A DNA stretch of 31,896 nt from JBDNBY01 sp039767595 (GTDB taxonomy: Bacteria; Pseudomonadota; Alphaproteobacteria; Rhodobacterales; Rhodobacteraceae): the NCBI GenBank assembly GCA_039767595.1, contig JBDNBY010000081.1, positions 1 to 31,896 of the forward strand, in the 5' to 3' direction. The translations under genes and the position numbers were made by a program. The notes under the pieces are model-generated. The model worked only from the letters and a program-made list of their open reading frames with translations, was not told where the DNA came from and did no database searches. This document shows, one piece after another, positions 1-8,175 of this stretch. Within the stretch, counting starts at the first letter, position 1. The number at the start of each line of letters is the position of its first letter.

Positions 1-566
1 AGATCGAATTTAACGGCGAGCCGATGGTCATCGCGCGCTCTGGTTATTCTAAGCAAGGGGGCTATGAAATCTATGTTCCCGGCACGAAAAATGCGATGCC
101 GCTGTGGAATGCTCTGTTTGAAGCGGGTAAAAAATATGACGTCCACGCAGGCTGCCCGAATTTGATCGAACGGATCGAAGGGGGATTGCTGAGCTACGGC
201 AATGACATGACCGACGACAACACGCCCCATGAATGCGGCTTGGGCCGCTTCTGCGACACACATGCGGCGATTGCATGTATCGGGCGCGACGCGCTCTTGC
301 GCGTGGCCAAAGAGGGCCCCGTGCAGCAAATCCGCCCGATCGATATCCAAGGCGCGCCCGTTGGCCCCTGTGACAGTTGGTGGCCGATCATGGCCAAAGG
401 CAAAAAAGTCGGCCGCATCAGTTCCGCCGCCTATTCGCCCGATCACAAGACCAACGTTGCCATTGGCATGGTCCGCATGACACATTGGGATCCTGAGACC
501 GAGATCACCGTAGAGACCCCAGATGGCCCGCGCAGCGCAATTGTACGGGATAAATTCTGGATTTAA
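1..566 (+). CDS. dmdA: DMSP demethylase DmdA, C-terminal half (5' end cut by window)
   Basis: The reading frame is open from base 3 to the TAA at 564-566, so about 187 residues of a protein usually near 365 residues are present. The protein is a GcvT-fold, tetrahydrofolate-dependent methyltransferase. DmdA moves a methyl group from dimethylsulfoniopropionate to tetrahydrofolate, giving methylmercaptopropionate, in the cytoplasm. The visible part has stretches I recognise from DmdA: ARSGYSKQGGYEIYV, GCPNLIERIEGGLLSYGNDM and HECGLGRFC, followed by the C-terminal barrel ending IVRDKFWI. These are closer to DmdA than to glycine cleavage T protein or dimethylglycine dehydrogenase. The ATG at 24 is internal, because the upstream codons (IEFNGEP) continue the same domain. 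A crotonase of the DmdD type follows on the same strand, which fits DMSP catabolism. A non-DMSP paralogue of the DmdA clade cannot be fully excluded. Confidence 0.87.
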   Translation, partial: IEFNGEPMVIARSGYSKQGGYEIYVPGTKNAMPLWNALFEAGKKYDVHAGCPNLIERIEGGLLSYGNDMTDDNTPHECGLGRFCDTHAAIACIGRDALLRVAKEGPVQQIRPIDIQGAPVGPCDSWWPIMAKGKKVGRISSAAYSPDHKTNVAIGMVRMTHWDPETEITVETPDGPRSAIVRDKFWI

Positions 567-574
567 TTGAAATC

Positions 575-598
575 AGATCCTCGCCCCTGCGAGGATCT
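575..598 (+). terminator. Perfect hairpin after dmdA, no U-run
   Basis: A 10-bp perfect inverted repeat (arms AGATCCTCGC and GCGAGGATCT, loop CCCT) begins nine bases after the dmdA stop. No T-run follows, so it is a weak terminator, an mRNA-end stabiliser or an attenuator rather than a classical intrinsic terminator. Its right arm contains a GAGG that could act as a ribosome-binding site for the short ATG frame at 605. Confidence 0.5.
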
Positions 599-604
599 CA
601 TAAC

Positions 605-622
605 ATGAGCACAGCCGATTGA
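605..622 (+). other. Possible five-codon minicistron coupled to the crotonase
   Basis: ATG at 605 opens a five-codon frame (MSTAD) whose TGA stop at 620-622 overlaps the crotonase ATG at 622 as TGATG. A GAGG lies ten bases before the ATG, while the crotonase ATG itself has no good ribosome-binding site. Translation of the crotonase could therefore be coupled to this minicistron. It could equally be a chance arrangement. Confidence 0.25.
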
Positions 623-1431
623 TGTCACGCACACCCACTTTGCCAAAGTTTGAGTATCTTGATGTAAATCAAGCCGAAGATGGGATTTGGGTGGTGACAC
701 TCAATCGCCCGCAAAAGCGCAACGCTCTAAACGCTGATACGATCGAAGAGCTGATCGAGCTTTTTGACAAAGCCCCAAGGATGCAGGCCCGCGCCATCGT
801 CCTCACCGGTGCCGGCGATCACTTTTGCGCAGGTCTCGATCTTGTGGAACACCACACCGAAGATCGCAGCGCGGCGGACTTCATGCATGTCTGTTTGCGG
901 TGGCATGAGGCCTTTAATAAAATGGAATACGGCGGCGTGCCCATTATCGCCGCACTTCAAGGCGCAGTGGTCGGCGGCGGCCTTGAACTGGCCAGCGCCG
1001 CGCATATCCGCGTCGCTGACCAAAGCACGTATTTCGCCTTGCCCGAAGGGCAGCGCGGCCTCTTCACCGGGGGCGGCGCCACGATCCGCGTCGTGGATCT
1101 CATTGGCAAGTCACGCATGATCGACATGATGCTCACCGGTCGCGTCTATCAAGGGCAAGAAGCGTTGGATTTGGGCCTCATGCAGTATCTAGAGACCGGT
1201 TCCAGCTTTGACAAAGCAATGGACTTGGCGCGCCGCGCGGCGGCCAACTTGCCATTGTCCAATTTCGCGATCTGCTCTGCAGTCAGCCATATGAATAATA
1301 TGTCTGCCTTTGATGCGGCCTATGCTGAGGCTGTGGTTGCGGGGGTGGTCAATACGCAGCCTGATGCGCGCGCGCGCCTTGATGCCTTTGCCAAAAAGAC
1401 AGCGGCACGGGTTCGGCCCAACACCGAATAA
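622..1431 (+). CDS. Crotonase-family hydratase, DmdD-like (candidate methylthioacryloyl-CoA hydratase)
   Basis: This 269-residue protein has the whole crotonase fold. The oxyanion-hole segments are around residues 61-74 (VLTGAGDHFCAGLDL) and GAVVGGGLELASAAH near 114-127. Two acidic residues, Glu122 (GGGLE) and Glu142 (ALPEGQRG), match the pair at 121 and 141 described for DmdD, the hydratase/hydrolase of the DMSP demethylation pathway. DmdD turns methylthioacryloyl-CoA into acetaldehyde, methanethiol and CoA. I chose ATG 622; a TTG at 619 sits one codon upstream. It follows dmdA on the same strand after a 55-base gap with a hairpin. The dmdA neighbourhood and the EGQRG signature support DmdD, but an ordinary enoyl-CoA hydratase remains possible, so no symbol is given. 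Confidence 0.85.
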   Translation: MSRTPTLPKFEYLDVNQAEDGIWVVTLNRPQKRNALNADTIEELIELFDKAPRMQARAIVLTGAGDHFCAGLDLVEHHTEDRSAADFMHVCLRWHEAFNKMEYGGVPIIAALQGAVVGGGLELASAAHIRVADQSTYFALPEGQRGLFTGGGATIRVVDLIGKSRMIDMMLTGRVYQGQEALDLGLMQYLETGSSFDKAMDLARRAAANLPLSNFAICSAVSHMNNMSAFDAAYAEAVVAGVVNTQPDARARLDAFAKKTAARVRPNTE

Positions 1432-1497
1432 ATCAGACATAGGTGATTTACGCGACAACCGCCCTATCTATGCTCTATTCCAAGAGCACAGATCACC

Positions 1498-2826
1498 ATG
1501 ACAGAGCCACGCTACAAACACATGCCCACGACGCGAATGGGCCGCGCGATCCGCACGGCCCGTATGGCCACAACGCTCGGCGCCCATGCCACTAAGAACG
1601 CAGGCAAAGCCCTGCTATCAGGGCAACGGCCACGTCTGGACAACACACTCTTCACACCGCAGGCCGCTGTTCATCTAGCCGCCTCCTTAATGCAGATGCG
1701 CGGGGCGGCGATGAAGTTGGGGCAGCTTCTCTCACTTGATGACACGCTCATGCTGTCGCCGGAATTGGCCTCGGCCTTTGGGGCGCTGCGGGCCTCAGGC
1801 TATGCGATGTCGCCCAAACAGCTCAAACAGGTCCTCACCCAAGAATGGGGGGGCCGCTGGCATACCGCGTTCAAGCATTTTGAGCCCCGCCCCTTTGCCG
1901 CCGCCTCCATCGGCCAAGTCCACCGCGCCACGTTAACGTCGGGCGAGCGGGTGGCGATAAAAGTCCAATTCCCCAAAGTCCGCCAATCCATCGAGAGCGA
2001 CCTAAGCAACCTGCGCCTGTTGATGCGCACGGCGGGGCTTGTGCCAAAGGCGCTCGATCTCGACTATTACCTCGACCTGTGCCGCGACCAACTCATGGCA
2101 GAAACCGATTACTTGACCGAAGCTGCCAATCTGAGCGCCATGGGTGATCACATCGCGCCTTATCCATGGCTCGCCGCGCCAAAGGTTTTCACAGATTTGA
2201 CCACACAAAACATTCTCACAATGTCATATGTCGAAGGTCGCGATCTCGACAGCGCTATGAGGAAGGCCACGCAAGAGCACCGCAACACCACCGCCGCCCA
2301 AATCATGGATCTCATGGTGCAAGAAATTTTCGCGTGGCGCATGGTGCAGACGGATCCCAATCTGGCCAACTTCAAATATGATCGCGCCACATCGGCCTTG
2401 GTCTTGCTTGATTTCGGCTCTTGTGTTGAGGTCAGCGCACGGGTGCATCGCCTCTATCGGGCGTTTTTGCATCATTGCGCGCATAATGATGCGGCGGCGA
2501 TCAAGGCTGTGTTGAAAGAAGAAAAACTCCTCCCCCATCCCATCGGTGCAGAGCTGAGCGCCTTTATTGACCGCGCCATTGATACAATTTTAAGCGAAAT
2601 TCATCGCAACGCGCTGTTCGATTTTCAAAACTCTGCGGTCTTTGACCTGATCAATGCGCGCGATTTTCACCACATTCAGATGTCGATCCCACAAGAGCCG
2701 ATCACAGGGGATTTCCTCTTTATTCAACGCAAAGTGATCGGCATGATCCTGAGCTTTCGCGCATGGGGCATCACGTTGCCCCTTCGTGAGATGTTGGACA
2801 GTTATGATCGGGCAGTGCCGCGTTAA
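1498..2826 (+). CDS. ABC1/AarF/UbiB-family atypical kinase
   Basis: This 442-residue protein carries the ABC1 hallmarks: KLGQ at 73-76 (the KxGQ motif), the alanine-rich loop AAAS at 134-137, VAIKV with Lys155, AETDY with Glu202, DPNLAN at 286-291 and LLDFG with Asp305. Family members act as ATPases supporting ubiquinone biosynthesis or other quinone and lipid handling at the membrane. The catalytic loop reads DPNLAN where the textbook form is DPHPGN, so it belongs to a diverged subgroup, and its real substrate is unknown. No hydrophobic C-terminal anchor like that of UbiB is obvious. It follows the crotonase by 66 bases. It converges on the ABC permease with a shared TTAA that supplies both stop codons. 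It is not obviously functionally linked to either neighbour. Confidence 0.88.
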   Translation: MTEPRYKHMPTTRMGRAIRTARMATTLGAHATKNAGKALLSGQRPRLDNTLFTPQAAVHLAASLMQMRGAAMKLGQLLSLDDTLMLSPELASAFGALRASGYAMSPKQLKQVLTQEWGGRWHTAFKHFEPRPFAAASIGQVHRATLTSGERVAIKVQFPKVRQSIESDLSNLRLLMRTAGLVPKALDLDYYLDLCRDQLMAETDYLTEAANLSAMGDHIAPYPWLAAPKVFTDLTTQNILTMSYVEGRDLDSAMRKATQEHRNTTAAQIMDLMVQEIFAWRMVQTDPNLANFKYDRATSALVLLDFGSCVEVSARVHRLYRAFLHHCAHNDAAAIKAVLKEEKLLPHPIGAELSAFIDRAIDTILSEIHRNALFDFQNSAVFDLINARDFHHIQMSIPQEPITGDFLFIQRKVIGMILSFRAWGITLPLREMLDSYDRAVPR

Positions 2827-4049
2827 CTCGGGCTCAATCCTCGCAACCGCTCAGACCGGCGGCGCAGTAACTCGAGGGTCACCAACAGCGCAATCGACAT
2901 CACGACCAAAATCGTCGCCACCGCGAGGATGGTTGGGCTAAGCTGCTCCCGCAACCCAAGGAACATGTTCCATGGTAACGTCTTTTGCCCTGCTGATCCG
3001 ACGAACATCACCACCACCACTTCGTCAAAAGACGTGATAAAGGCAAAGAGACCGCCTGAAATCACACCTGGCAAAATCAACGGCATCTGTACGCGGAAAA
3101 AGGTGGTCACGGGGTTGGCCCCCATATTCGCCGCGGCCCGAGTCAATGACCGATCAAAGCCAACAAGCGTCGCCGTCACTGTGATAATCACAAAAGGAAT
3201 GCCCAAAACGGCGTGGGCCAAGATCACTTTGATATATCCAACGACGTCTTTGCGCATGCCAAGGGTATTCTCAAGCAAGTTGCCTAAATCCGAATAGAAA
3301 AAGAACATGCCTGTGGCCGAGATGATCAGCGGCACAATCATCGGCGAAATGAGGATCGCCATGATCGCCCGTTTGGCCGGCACATGACTTTGGCTCAGGC
3401 CAATCGCGGCCAAAGTGCCAAGCGACACAGAAATGACCGTAGCCGCGGGGGCAATGATCAAGGAGTTCTTAAACGCGCGCAACCACGAGCCATCAGAGTC
3501 CGGATTAAGCCCGAGGAAATCGCGATAATGCTTTAAGGAATACCCTTCTGGATCAAGGCGCAGCATCGCCTCAGTAAAGGTAAAGAAATTCTCGGCATTG
3601 AATGACAACGGCATCACAACAAGGATCGGGGTGATCAAAAAGACAAAGATCGCCCCACAAATCACGCGGAACGCATAATGCCACAGGACTTGACCCGCGG
3701 TCAGATAGGGCAGCAGCCGTGCGCGGTACCGACCTTCAAACATCCAAAACGTCATGAACCCGCTTAACCAGCCAAAGGCGGCCCCAAGGAGCCCGCCCAT
3801 TGCACCGCCAAACCAAAGGCCGAACACGGCAAAGCCGACAAACTGGATCCAGCGCGTCATCCGCTCATGGTCAATCATCACATGGATCCATGCCAATGCG
3901 CTGACTACAGCGCCCCCCACGAACAATCCAAGGCCACCGCCTAAGCCAGAGGCCGTCCCGACAAAAATCCCTGCGAGGGCGCCCAGACATGCCAATACAC
4001 CTAAAACAAGGCTGACGGGTTTGCGCGAAATCGGTGTCAAAGCTACCAT
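2823..4049 (-). CDS. ABC transporter permease, PotC-type with extra N-terminal membrane domain
   Basis: This 408-residue inner-membrane permease is of the spermidine/putrescine (PotC) class. The core, from about residue 125 to the end, has the usual six membrane segments. It contains the cytoplasmic EAA loop (LTRAAANMGANPVTTFFRVQ, then PLILPGVISG) that contacts the ATPase. The first 125 residues are an addition to the usual 260-300 residue PotC. They are glycine-rich and hydrophobic, with three or four further candidate membrane segments around 12-32, 36-56, 68-90 and 84-104. The gene is the last of the operon and starts four bases after the stop of the preceding permease, with AGGA in that gene's end as the ribosome-binding site. 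The partner ATPase and binding protein lie upstream. Substrate is inferred only: polyamine-like, or ectoine from context. Confidence 0.88.
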   Translation of the reverse strand: MVALTPISRKPVSLVLGVLACLGALAGIFVGTASGLGGGLGLFVGGAVVSALAWIHVMIDHERMTRWIQFVGFAVFGLWFGGAMGGLLGAAFGWLSGFMTFWMFEGRYRARLLPYLTAGQVLWHYAFRVICGAIFVFLITPILVVMPLSFNAENFFTFTEAMLRLDPEGYSLKHYRDFLGLNPDSDGSWLRAFKNSLIIAPAATVISVSLGTLAAIGLSQSHVPAKRAIMAILISPMIVPLIISATGMFFFYSDLGNLLENTLGMRKDVVGYIKVILAHAVLGIPFVIITVTATLVGFDRSLTRAAANMGANPVTTFFRVQMPLILPGVISGGLFAFITSFDEVVVVMFVGSAGQKTLPWNMFLGLREQLSPTILAVATILVVMSIALLVTLELLRRRSERLRGLSPS

Positions 4050-4053
4050 TGGA

Positions 4054-5724
4054 TTATCCTAACTTCACATTGTCGATGCCGACGATTTTGTCATAAACCC
4101 AATAGAGGACCAAAACGACCGCCAGCAAAATAGATCCCAGCGCCGCCGCCAGTCCCCAATTCAATGTGCTCGAAATATGATAGGCGATCCGGTTCGAGAT
4201 AAATATACCTTGCGTGCCGCCAACGATCTCAGGCGTGATATAATAGCCAATCGCCAAAATAAACACGAGGATCGATCCCGCCCCAATACCGGCGATGGAT
4301 TGCGGGAAATATACGCGCCAGAAGGCCGTCCAGTTCGTGGCACCCAAAGATTTCGCAGCCCGCAGATAGGTCGGCGGAATAGTTTGCATCACGGAATACA
4401 TTGGCAAAATCATAAAGGGCAGCAAAATATGCGTCATCGCCGTGATTGTCCCGATTTGATTGTTGATAATATCCAATCGATTATCGGTCGCGACCACGCC
4501 GAGCCAGACCAAAAACTCATTGATCACACCTTGCTGCTGCAACATGATCTTCCACGCCGAGGTTCGCACCAAAAGCGATGTCCAAAATGGCAAGAGGACA
4601 AGGATCATCAACATATTCGCCTGACGCATGGGCAAATTGGCCAAGATCCAGGCAACGGGGTAGCCCAATAGAATACAAAACGCCGTGATGATGAGGGACA
4701 TTTTCACTGTGCGGACAAACAAAGTCAGCACCACTTGCTTATTTTCCGGCTGCCATTGCGGTCCCTCAAGGGTCTTTTGCATATCAACCGCGTTGAGGAA
4801 ATAGCCCGAGGTGATCTTGGGCGCATGCACTTTGATCACGGTCCAGATCGAAGGATCCTCCCACCCGTCATCGGCGTCGATCATAATCGCCTTGAAATCA
4901 AGGGGACGTTGGCCCGCCAGCCCAGCCTGCGCCTCTTGGATGAGGGATGCTGCGGGCCCAGACAATGCTGAAATCGCGCTCGTGTTTCGTGGATCCACTA
5001 AATCCGCCTTCAAGGCAGTGTGAACAGCATCCCACGGCTTTTCACTGGCAAAGTCGTCTTGGTCAATCAATGCGGTATACAGTGCCCAAACCGTGTATTC
5101 CCGCGCCGTGCGGGGCAGAGCAATGGCCAGATCCGGAGCGATGCCAAATGCAGTTGTACGCTCGAACTTGTCCCCTTCCAACGCTTCGATGCGTGCACGT
5201 TGCAGGTCCACGAGCGTTTTACTATTTGCGGGGTTCTCGGTGATAAATAGGCTATATAATGTTGCTTTGTCTTTCCATACAGGGTTGATTTTACTTAATT
5301 CTTTAAGGGCATCTTTCCCCACATCATCCAATTTCCGGCCAGACTTACGCACGGTCGAGGCAACGCCGGGTGTCTCGTAATTCAACCGCGAGCCGAGGCG
5401 CGTATGCTTTTTGCCTTCGGCCGCGACAAAGAAATCGAAATACGCCGCCTCATACACTTCGGCTGGGGGCAAATTCGATCCCGTCGCCTGCCATTGCTCC
5501 ATCGCGAAGGTCGTCATCGGCAATGTGTCTGAAACAATCCGGTTTTCAACGGACCGGAATAACATCGTCCCAATGGGCATCACAAAAGTGATCAAAACGA
5601 AAATCAACAACGGCGCAATTAGCCCAAGTGCCCGCAGTTTTTCGCGGCGCAGCGCCCGTGCCAAGGACCGCTTGAGCGGCGTGCCATCTGCGGCCAGCAT
5701 CGGTTGATTGGCGTGATCACTCAT
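4054..5724 (-). CDS. ABC transporter permease, PotB-type with large periplasmic insert
   Basis: This 556-residue permease is nearly twice the usual PotB length (about 280-300). One membrane segment lies near residues 33-55. It is followed by roughly 285 mostly hydrophilic residues before the next membrane segment near 341. The rest is a standard permease core with an EAA loop (LRAAKSLGATNWTAFWRVYF) and a TPEIVGG segment typical of PotB. By topology the insert should sit on the periplasmic side, where it could touch the binding protein or substrate. It contains mixed alpha-helical, charged sequence with no motif I recognise. The gene follows the binding-protein gene after a 68-base gap with a hairpin, and is followed four bases later by the second permease. 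Function: import of a cationic or zwitterionic small amine, by family. Confidence 0.88.
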   Translation of the reverse strand: MSDHANQPMLAADGTPLKRSLARALRREKLRALGLIAPLLIFVLITFVMPIGTMLFRSVENRIVSDTLPMTTFAMEQWQATGSNLPPAEVYEAAYFDFFVAAEGKKHTRLGSRLNYETPGVASTVRKSGRKLDDVGKDALKELSKINPVWKDKATLYSLFITENPANSKTLVDLQRARIEALEGDKFERTTAFGIAPDLAIALPRTAREYTVWALYTALIDQDDFASEKPWDAVHTALKADLVDPRNTSAISALSGPAASLIQEAQAGLAGQRPLDFKAIMIDADDGWEDPSIWTVIKVHAPKITSGYFLNAVDMQKTLEGPQWQPENKQVVLTLFVRTVKMSLIITAFCILLGYPVAWILANLPMRQANMLMILVLLPFWTSLLVRTSAWKIMLQQQGVINEFLVWLGVVATDNRLDIINNQIGTITAMTHILLPFMILPMYSVMQTIPPTYLRAAKSLGATNWTAFWRVYFPQSIAGIGAGSILVFILAIGYYITPEIVGGTQGIFISNRIAYHISSTLNWGLAAALGSILLAVVLVLYWVYDKIVGIDNVKLG

Positions 5725-5753
5725 GAAGAGCCCCTTAAACTTAAAAATCGGTG

Positions 5754-5777
5754 AGAAGGGGCAAACATGCCCCTTCT
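5754..5777 (-). terminator. Hairpin between binding-protein and permease genes
   Basis: A 9-bp perfect inverted repeat (AGAAGGGGC / GCCCCTTCT, loop of 6) lies 15 bases after the binding-protein stop. On the transcript it is followed, after a few bases, by a short run of five Ts (CACCGATTTTTAAG). Hairpins in this place commonly protect the upstream mRNA and cut read-through, so the binding protein is made in excess over the permeases. A partial terminator or stabiliser is the likely role. Confidence 0.5.
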
Positions 5778-5792
5778 ACGAAAGCGTCGCGA

Positions 5793-6887
5793 TTACTTCG
5801 CGAGCCAAGCTTGCCATTTCGCGTCGATATCGTCGCGATAATCGGCCCAGAACTCATAGTTATAAAGGAACATATTCTTTGAGTTGTTTGGATCCGTTGG
5901 CATGTGAGGTGCCATGTCGATACCAAGATCGGCATGCTTGCCAACCAATGGTGCCGATGATGCACGTGCAGGACCGTAAGAGATGTACTTCGCTTGGTCT
6001 GCAAGACGCTGCGTGTCTGTTGCAAAGCGAACGAACTCTTCGACCTTGGCTAGGCGCTCTGCGGAGAGGCCCGCAGGAATGATCCAACCGTCAAGGTCAA
6101 ACACCTGACCGTCCCAAAGCATTTCGATCGGCTGACCTTGCTCTTCGATAGCTGCGAACAAACGACCGTTGTAGGTTGAACCCATGACGATTTCGCTATC
6201 GGCCAATAGTTGGGGCGTTTCCGCCGCCGCTGTCCACCAGATGACGTCATCTTTGATCGTATCAAGTTTCGCCAAGGCGCGATCTTGGCCTTCGCTTGTC
6301 GCGAGCACGTCATAGATCTCGTCTTTGGCAACGCCGTCACACATCAAAGCCCATTCGACATTGACGATCGGACGCTTTTCCAGCGCGCGCTTACCTGGGT
6401 AGGTTGCTGTGTCAAAGAATGCGCAGATTGAGTCAATCTTCGCACCGCCCACAAGATCAGGACGGTAGCCTGCTGTGACCGAATATACGATTTGCGGAAT
6501 GAAGCAATCGCTGACGATCAGCTCGCCAAAGTCTTCGGACGCGGGCGTTCCATCAGGGGCCGGCGCCAGAAGCGTGTCGTGATCGATTTCCATCGCAAGA
6601 CCTTCGTCGCACAGGCGCATCGCGTCCGCCGCAACGACGTCAACCAAATCCCATGTGATGTTATCCGCTTCGTTCATCGCGCGGAGTTTGGCGACGGCCT
6701 CGGCCGAGCTTTCGTCCCAAATTGCGTTAAAGCCAGGATTGGCCGCCGCATATGGGTCTGTATAGGCTTTGAGCTGGCTTGACTGATACGCACCGCCCCA
6801 TGACACGATTGTCATGTCGTCTGCTGCGGCTGCACCAGCGGCCACACACAGCGCCGTTGAAGCAAGTAGAGTTTTTGTAAACTTCAT
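5793..6887 (-). CDS. Periplasmic solute-binding protein, PotD-family
   Basis: This 364-residue protein has a clear signal peptide (MKFTKTLLASTALCVAAGAAAADD, cleavage expected around residue 22). The mature part starts TIVSWGGAYQSSQ, a hallmark of polyamine-type binding proteins, and the family continues with segments such as WDLVDV and MGSTYNGR. It would capture the substrate in the periplasm and pass it to the two permeases. I chose the ATG at 6885-6887. It has GGGAG about seven bases upstream and makes the signal peptide N-terminal, whereas a longer frame to 7049 would overlap the ATPase gene and bury the signal peptide. Whether the ligand is putrescine/spermidine or something else, such as ectoine, cannot be read from the sequence. 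Confidence 0.9.
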   Translation of the reverse strand: MKFTKTLLASTALCVAAGAAAADDMTIVSWGGAYQSSQLKAYTDPYAAANPGFNAIWDESSAEAVAKLRAMNEADNITWDLVDVVAADAMRLCDEGLAMEIDHDTLLAPAPDGTPASEDFGELIVSDCFIPQIVYSVTAGYRPDLVGGAKIDSICAFFDTATYPGKRALEKRPIVNVEWALMCDGVAKDEIYDVLATSEGQDRALAKLDTIKDDVIWWTAAAETPQLLADSEIVMGSTYNGRLFAAIEEQGQPIEMLWDGQVFDLDGWIIPAGLSAERLAKVEEFVRFATDTQRLADQAKYISYGPARASSAPLVGKHADLGIDMAPHMPTDPNNSKNMFLYNYEFWADYRDDIDAKWQAWLAK

Positions 6888-6922
6888 ATTTATCTCCCGT
6901 TGTCGTCCCGCTGGTAACGTGA

Positions 6923-6981
6923 AGCTTGGAGCGCGGGAATGTCCAAGCTGTGGATCTTGTTTGCCCAAATCGGACAAACAA
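6923..6981 (-). repeat. Two inverted repeats between ATPase and binding-protein genes
   Basis: Two perfect inverted repeats fill the 97-base gap. One has arms AGCTTGGA and TCCAAGCT at 6923-6930 and 6942-6949. The other has arms TTGTTTG and CAAACAA at 6957-6963 and 6975-6981, just after the ATPase stop. Neither has a T-run. They may be mRNA stem-loops setting the ratio of ATPase to binding protein, or operators of an internal promoter for the binding protein. Confidence 0.4.
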
Positions 6982-6984
6982 AAC

Positions 6985-8157
6985 TTATGCATCAAGCGCG
7001 TGACAATCCTCGGGCAACCACCCGATTTTGATCTCTTGGCCGGGCTCAAGGCGTACTTGGTCCGGCGCGTTACGCGTTTTGATTACAAACTCGTCATTGC
7101 CTGCAACCCGCAGGCGTGTGCGAAAAATATCGCCCATATAAATGAATTCGAGCACTTCGGCCTTGAGCGTATGCGCCCCCTCTTTGAGGCGCGCCTCGTT
7201 GAATTCAACGCGCTCTGGCCGAATAGAGACGCGGGTGCGTTCGCCGGCTTTGCTCACGTTTACGGGGTTACACTCGATCAATTCGCCGCCATCGGTTTGG
7301 ACAACTGCAATGCCATCGGACCTAATCTCTTTGACCATGCCCTCTAGCGTGTTGTTCTCGCCAATGAACTGCGCGACAAAGCTGTTTTCAGGCGCTTCAT
7401 ACAAACGATCTGGCGTCGCCAATTGTTGGATCACGCCATCATTAAAGACGGCCACGCGATCCGACATCGTCAGCGCTTCGGTTTGGTCATGCGTGACATA
7501 CACCGTGGTGATGCCCAAATTATGCGCCAAATTGGTAATTTCAAACTGCATCTTTTCGCGCAACTGTTTATCAAGCGCGCCAAGAGGTTCATCCATCAAA
7601 ACCAGCTCTGGCTCGAACACCAAAGCACGAGCCAAGGCGACCCGCTGTTGTTGGCCACCCGATAGCTGGGCCGGCCGGCGTCCGCCAAAAGAGCCCATTT
7701 CAACCATCTCAAGGGCGCGTTTCACTTTGGCCTCGCGCTCAGATTTACCCATTTTACGCACTTCGAGAGGGAATGATAAATTCTCGGCAATCGTCATATG
7801 TGGAAAGAGCGCATAGTTTTGAAACACCATGCCGATGCCGCGCTTGTGCGGCGGAATATTGTTGATCGACACACCGCCGAGCAAAATATCGCCATGCGTC
7901 GCCGTTTCAAATCCGGCCAGCATCATCAAACACGTCGTCTTACCTGAACCAGACGGGCCAAGCATGGTGAGAAACTCGCCTTTTGGAATGGAAAGGTTGA
8001 GGTCTTTTACAACAAGCGTTTCGCCGTCATAACTCTTTTGAACGCGGTCAAATTTGACGAAAGCGTCCTCAGAAATATCTTGTGCCAAAATTGGCCCCCT
8101 GTTTTTTGCATCTCTTGCGTGCAGTTCGTTCGTCATGTTGTCACAATTGAATTTCAT
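6985..8157 (-). CDS. ABC transporter ATPase, PotA-type
   Basis: This protein of 390 residues is the cytoplasmic ATPase of the importer. Walker A is GPSGSGKTT at 67-75, the Q-loop glutamine is at 113 (VFQN), the signature LSGGQ at 165-169, Walker B VLMDE ends at Glu190, and the switch histidine is 223 (THD). A C-terminal TOBE-like regulatory domain spans roughly 300-385, as in PotA. The start is uncertain: ATG 8157 gives 390 residues and ATG 8136 gives 383, and neither has a good Shine-Dalgarno sequence. Residues before about 32 are outside the ATPase fold. It lies 72 bases downstream of the aminotransferase, separated by a stem-loop, and upstream of the binding protein, in the same direction. 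Confidence 0.93.
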   Translation of the reverse strand: MKFNCDNMTNELHARDAKNRGPILAQDISEDAFVKFDRVQKSYDGETLVVKDLNLSIPKGEFLTMLGPSGSGKTTCLMMLAGFETATHGDILLGGVSINNIPPHKRGIGMVFQNYALFPHMTIAENLSFPLEVRKMGKSEREAKVKRALEMVEMGSFGGRRPAQLSGGQQQRVALARALVFEPELVLMDEPLGALDKQLREKMQFEITNLAHNLGITTVYVTHDQTEALTMSDRVAVFNDGVIQQLATPDRLYEAPENSFVAQFIGENNTLEGMVKEIRSDGIAVVQTDGGELIECNPVNVSKAGERTRVSIRPERVEFNEARLKEGAHTLKAEVLEFIYMGDIFRTRLRVAGNDEFVIKTRNAPDQVRLEPGQEIKIGWLPEDCHALDA

Positions 8158-8175
8158 TTGGCAAGCGGCTTTTTG

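Noticed and set aside
2823..2826. Shared TTAA stop of the convergent ABC1 and permease genes
   Set aside because: It is a neat but ordinary consequence of tight convergent packing, with no functional claim.
6888..7049. N-terminal extension of the binding protein
   Set aside because: It would bury a clear signal peptide, overlap the ATPase gene and ignore the good ribosome-binding site at 6887.
7142..7816. Plus-strand frame of 224 codons opposite the ABC ATPase
   Set aside because: It is antisense to an ATPase with every motif intact; serine- and arginine-rich composition marks a shadow frame.
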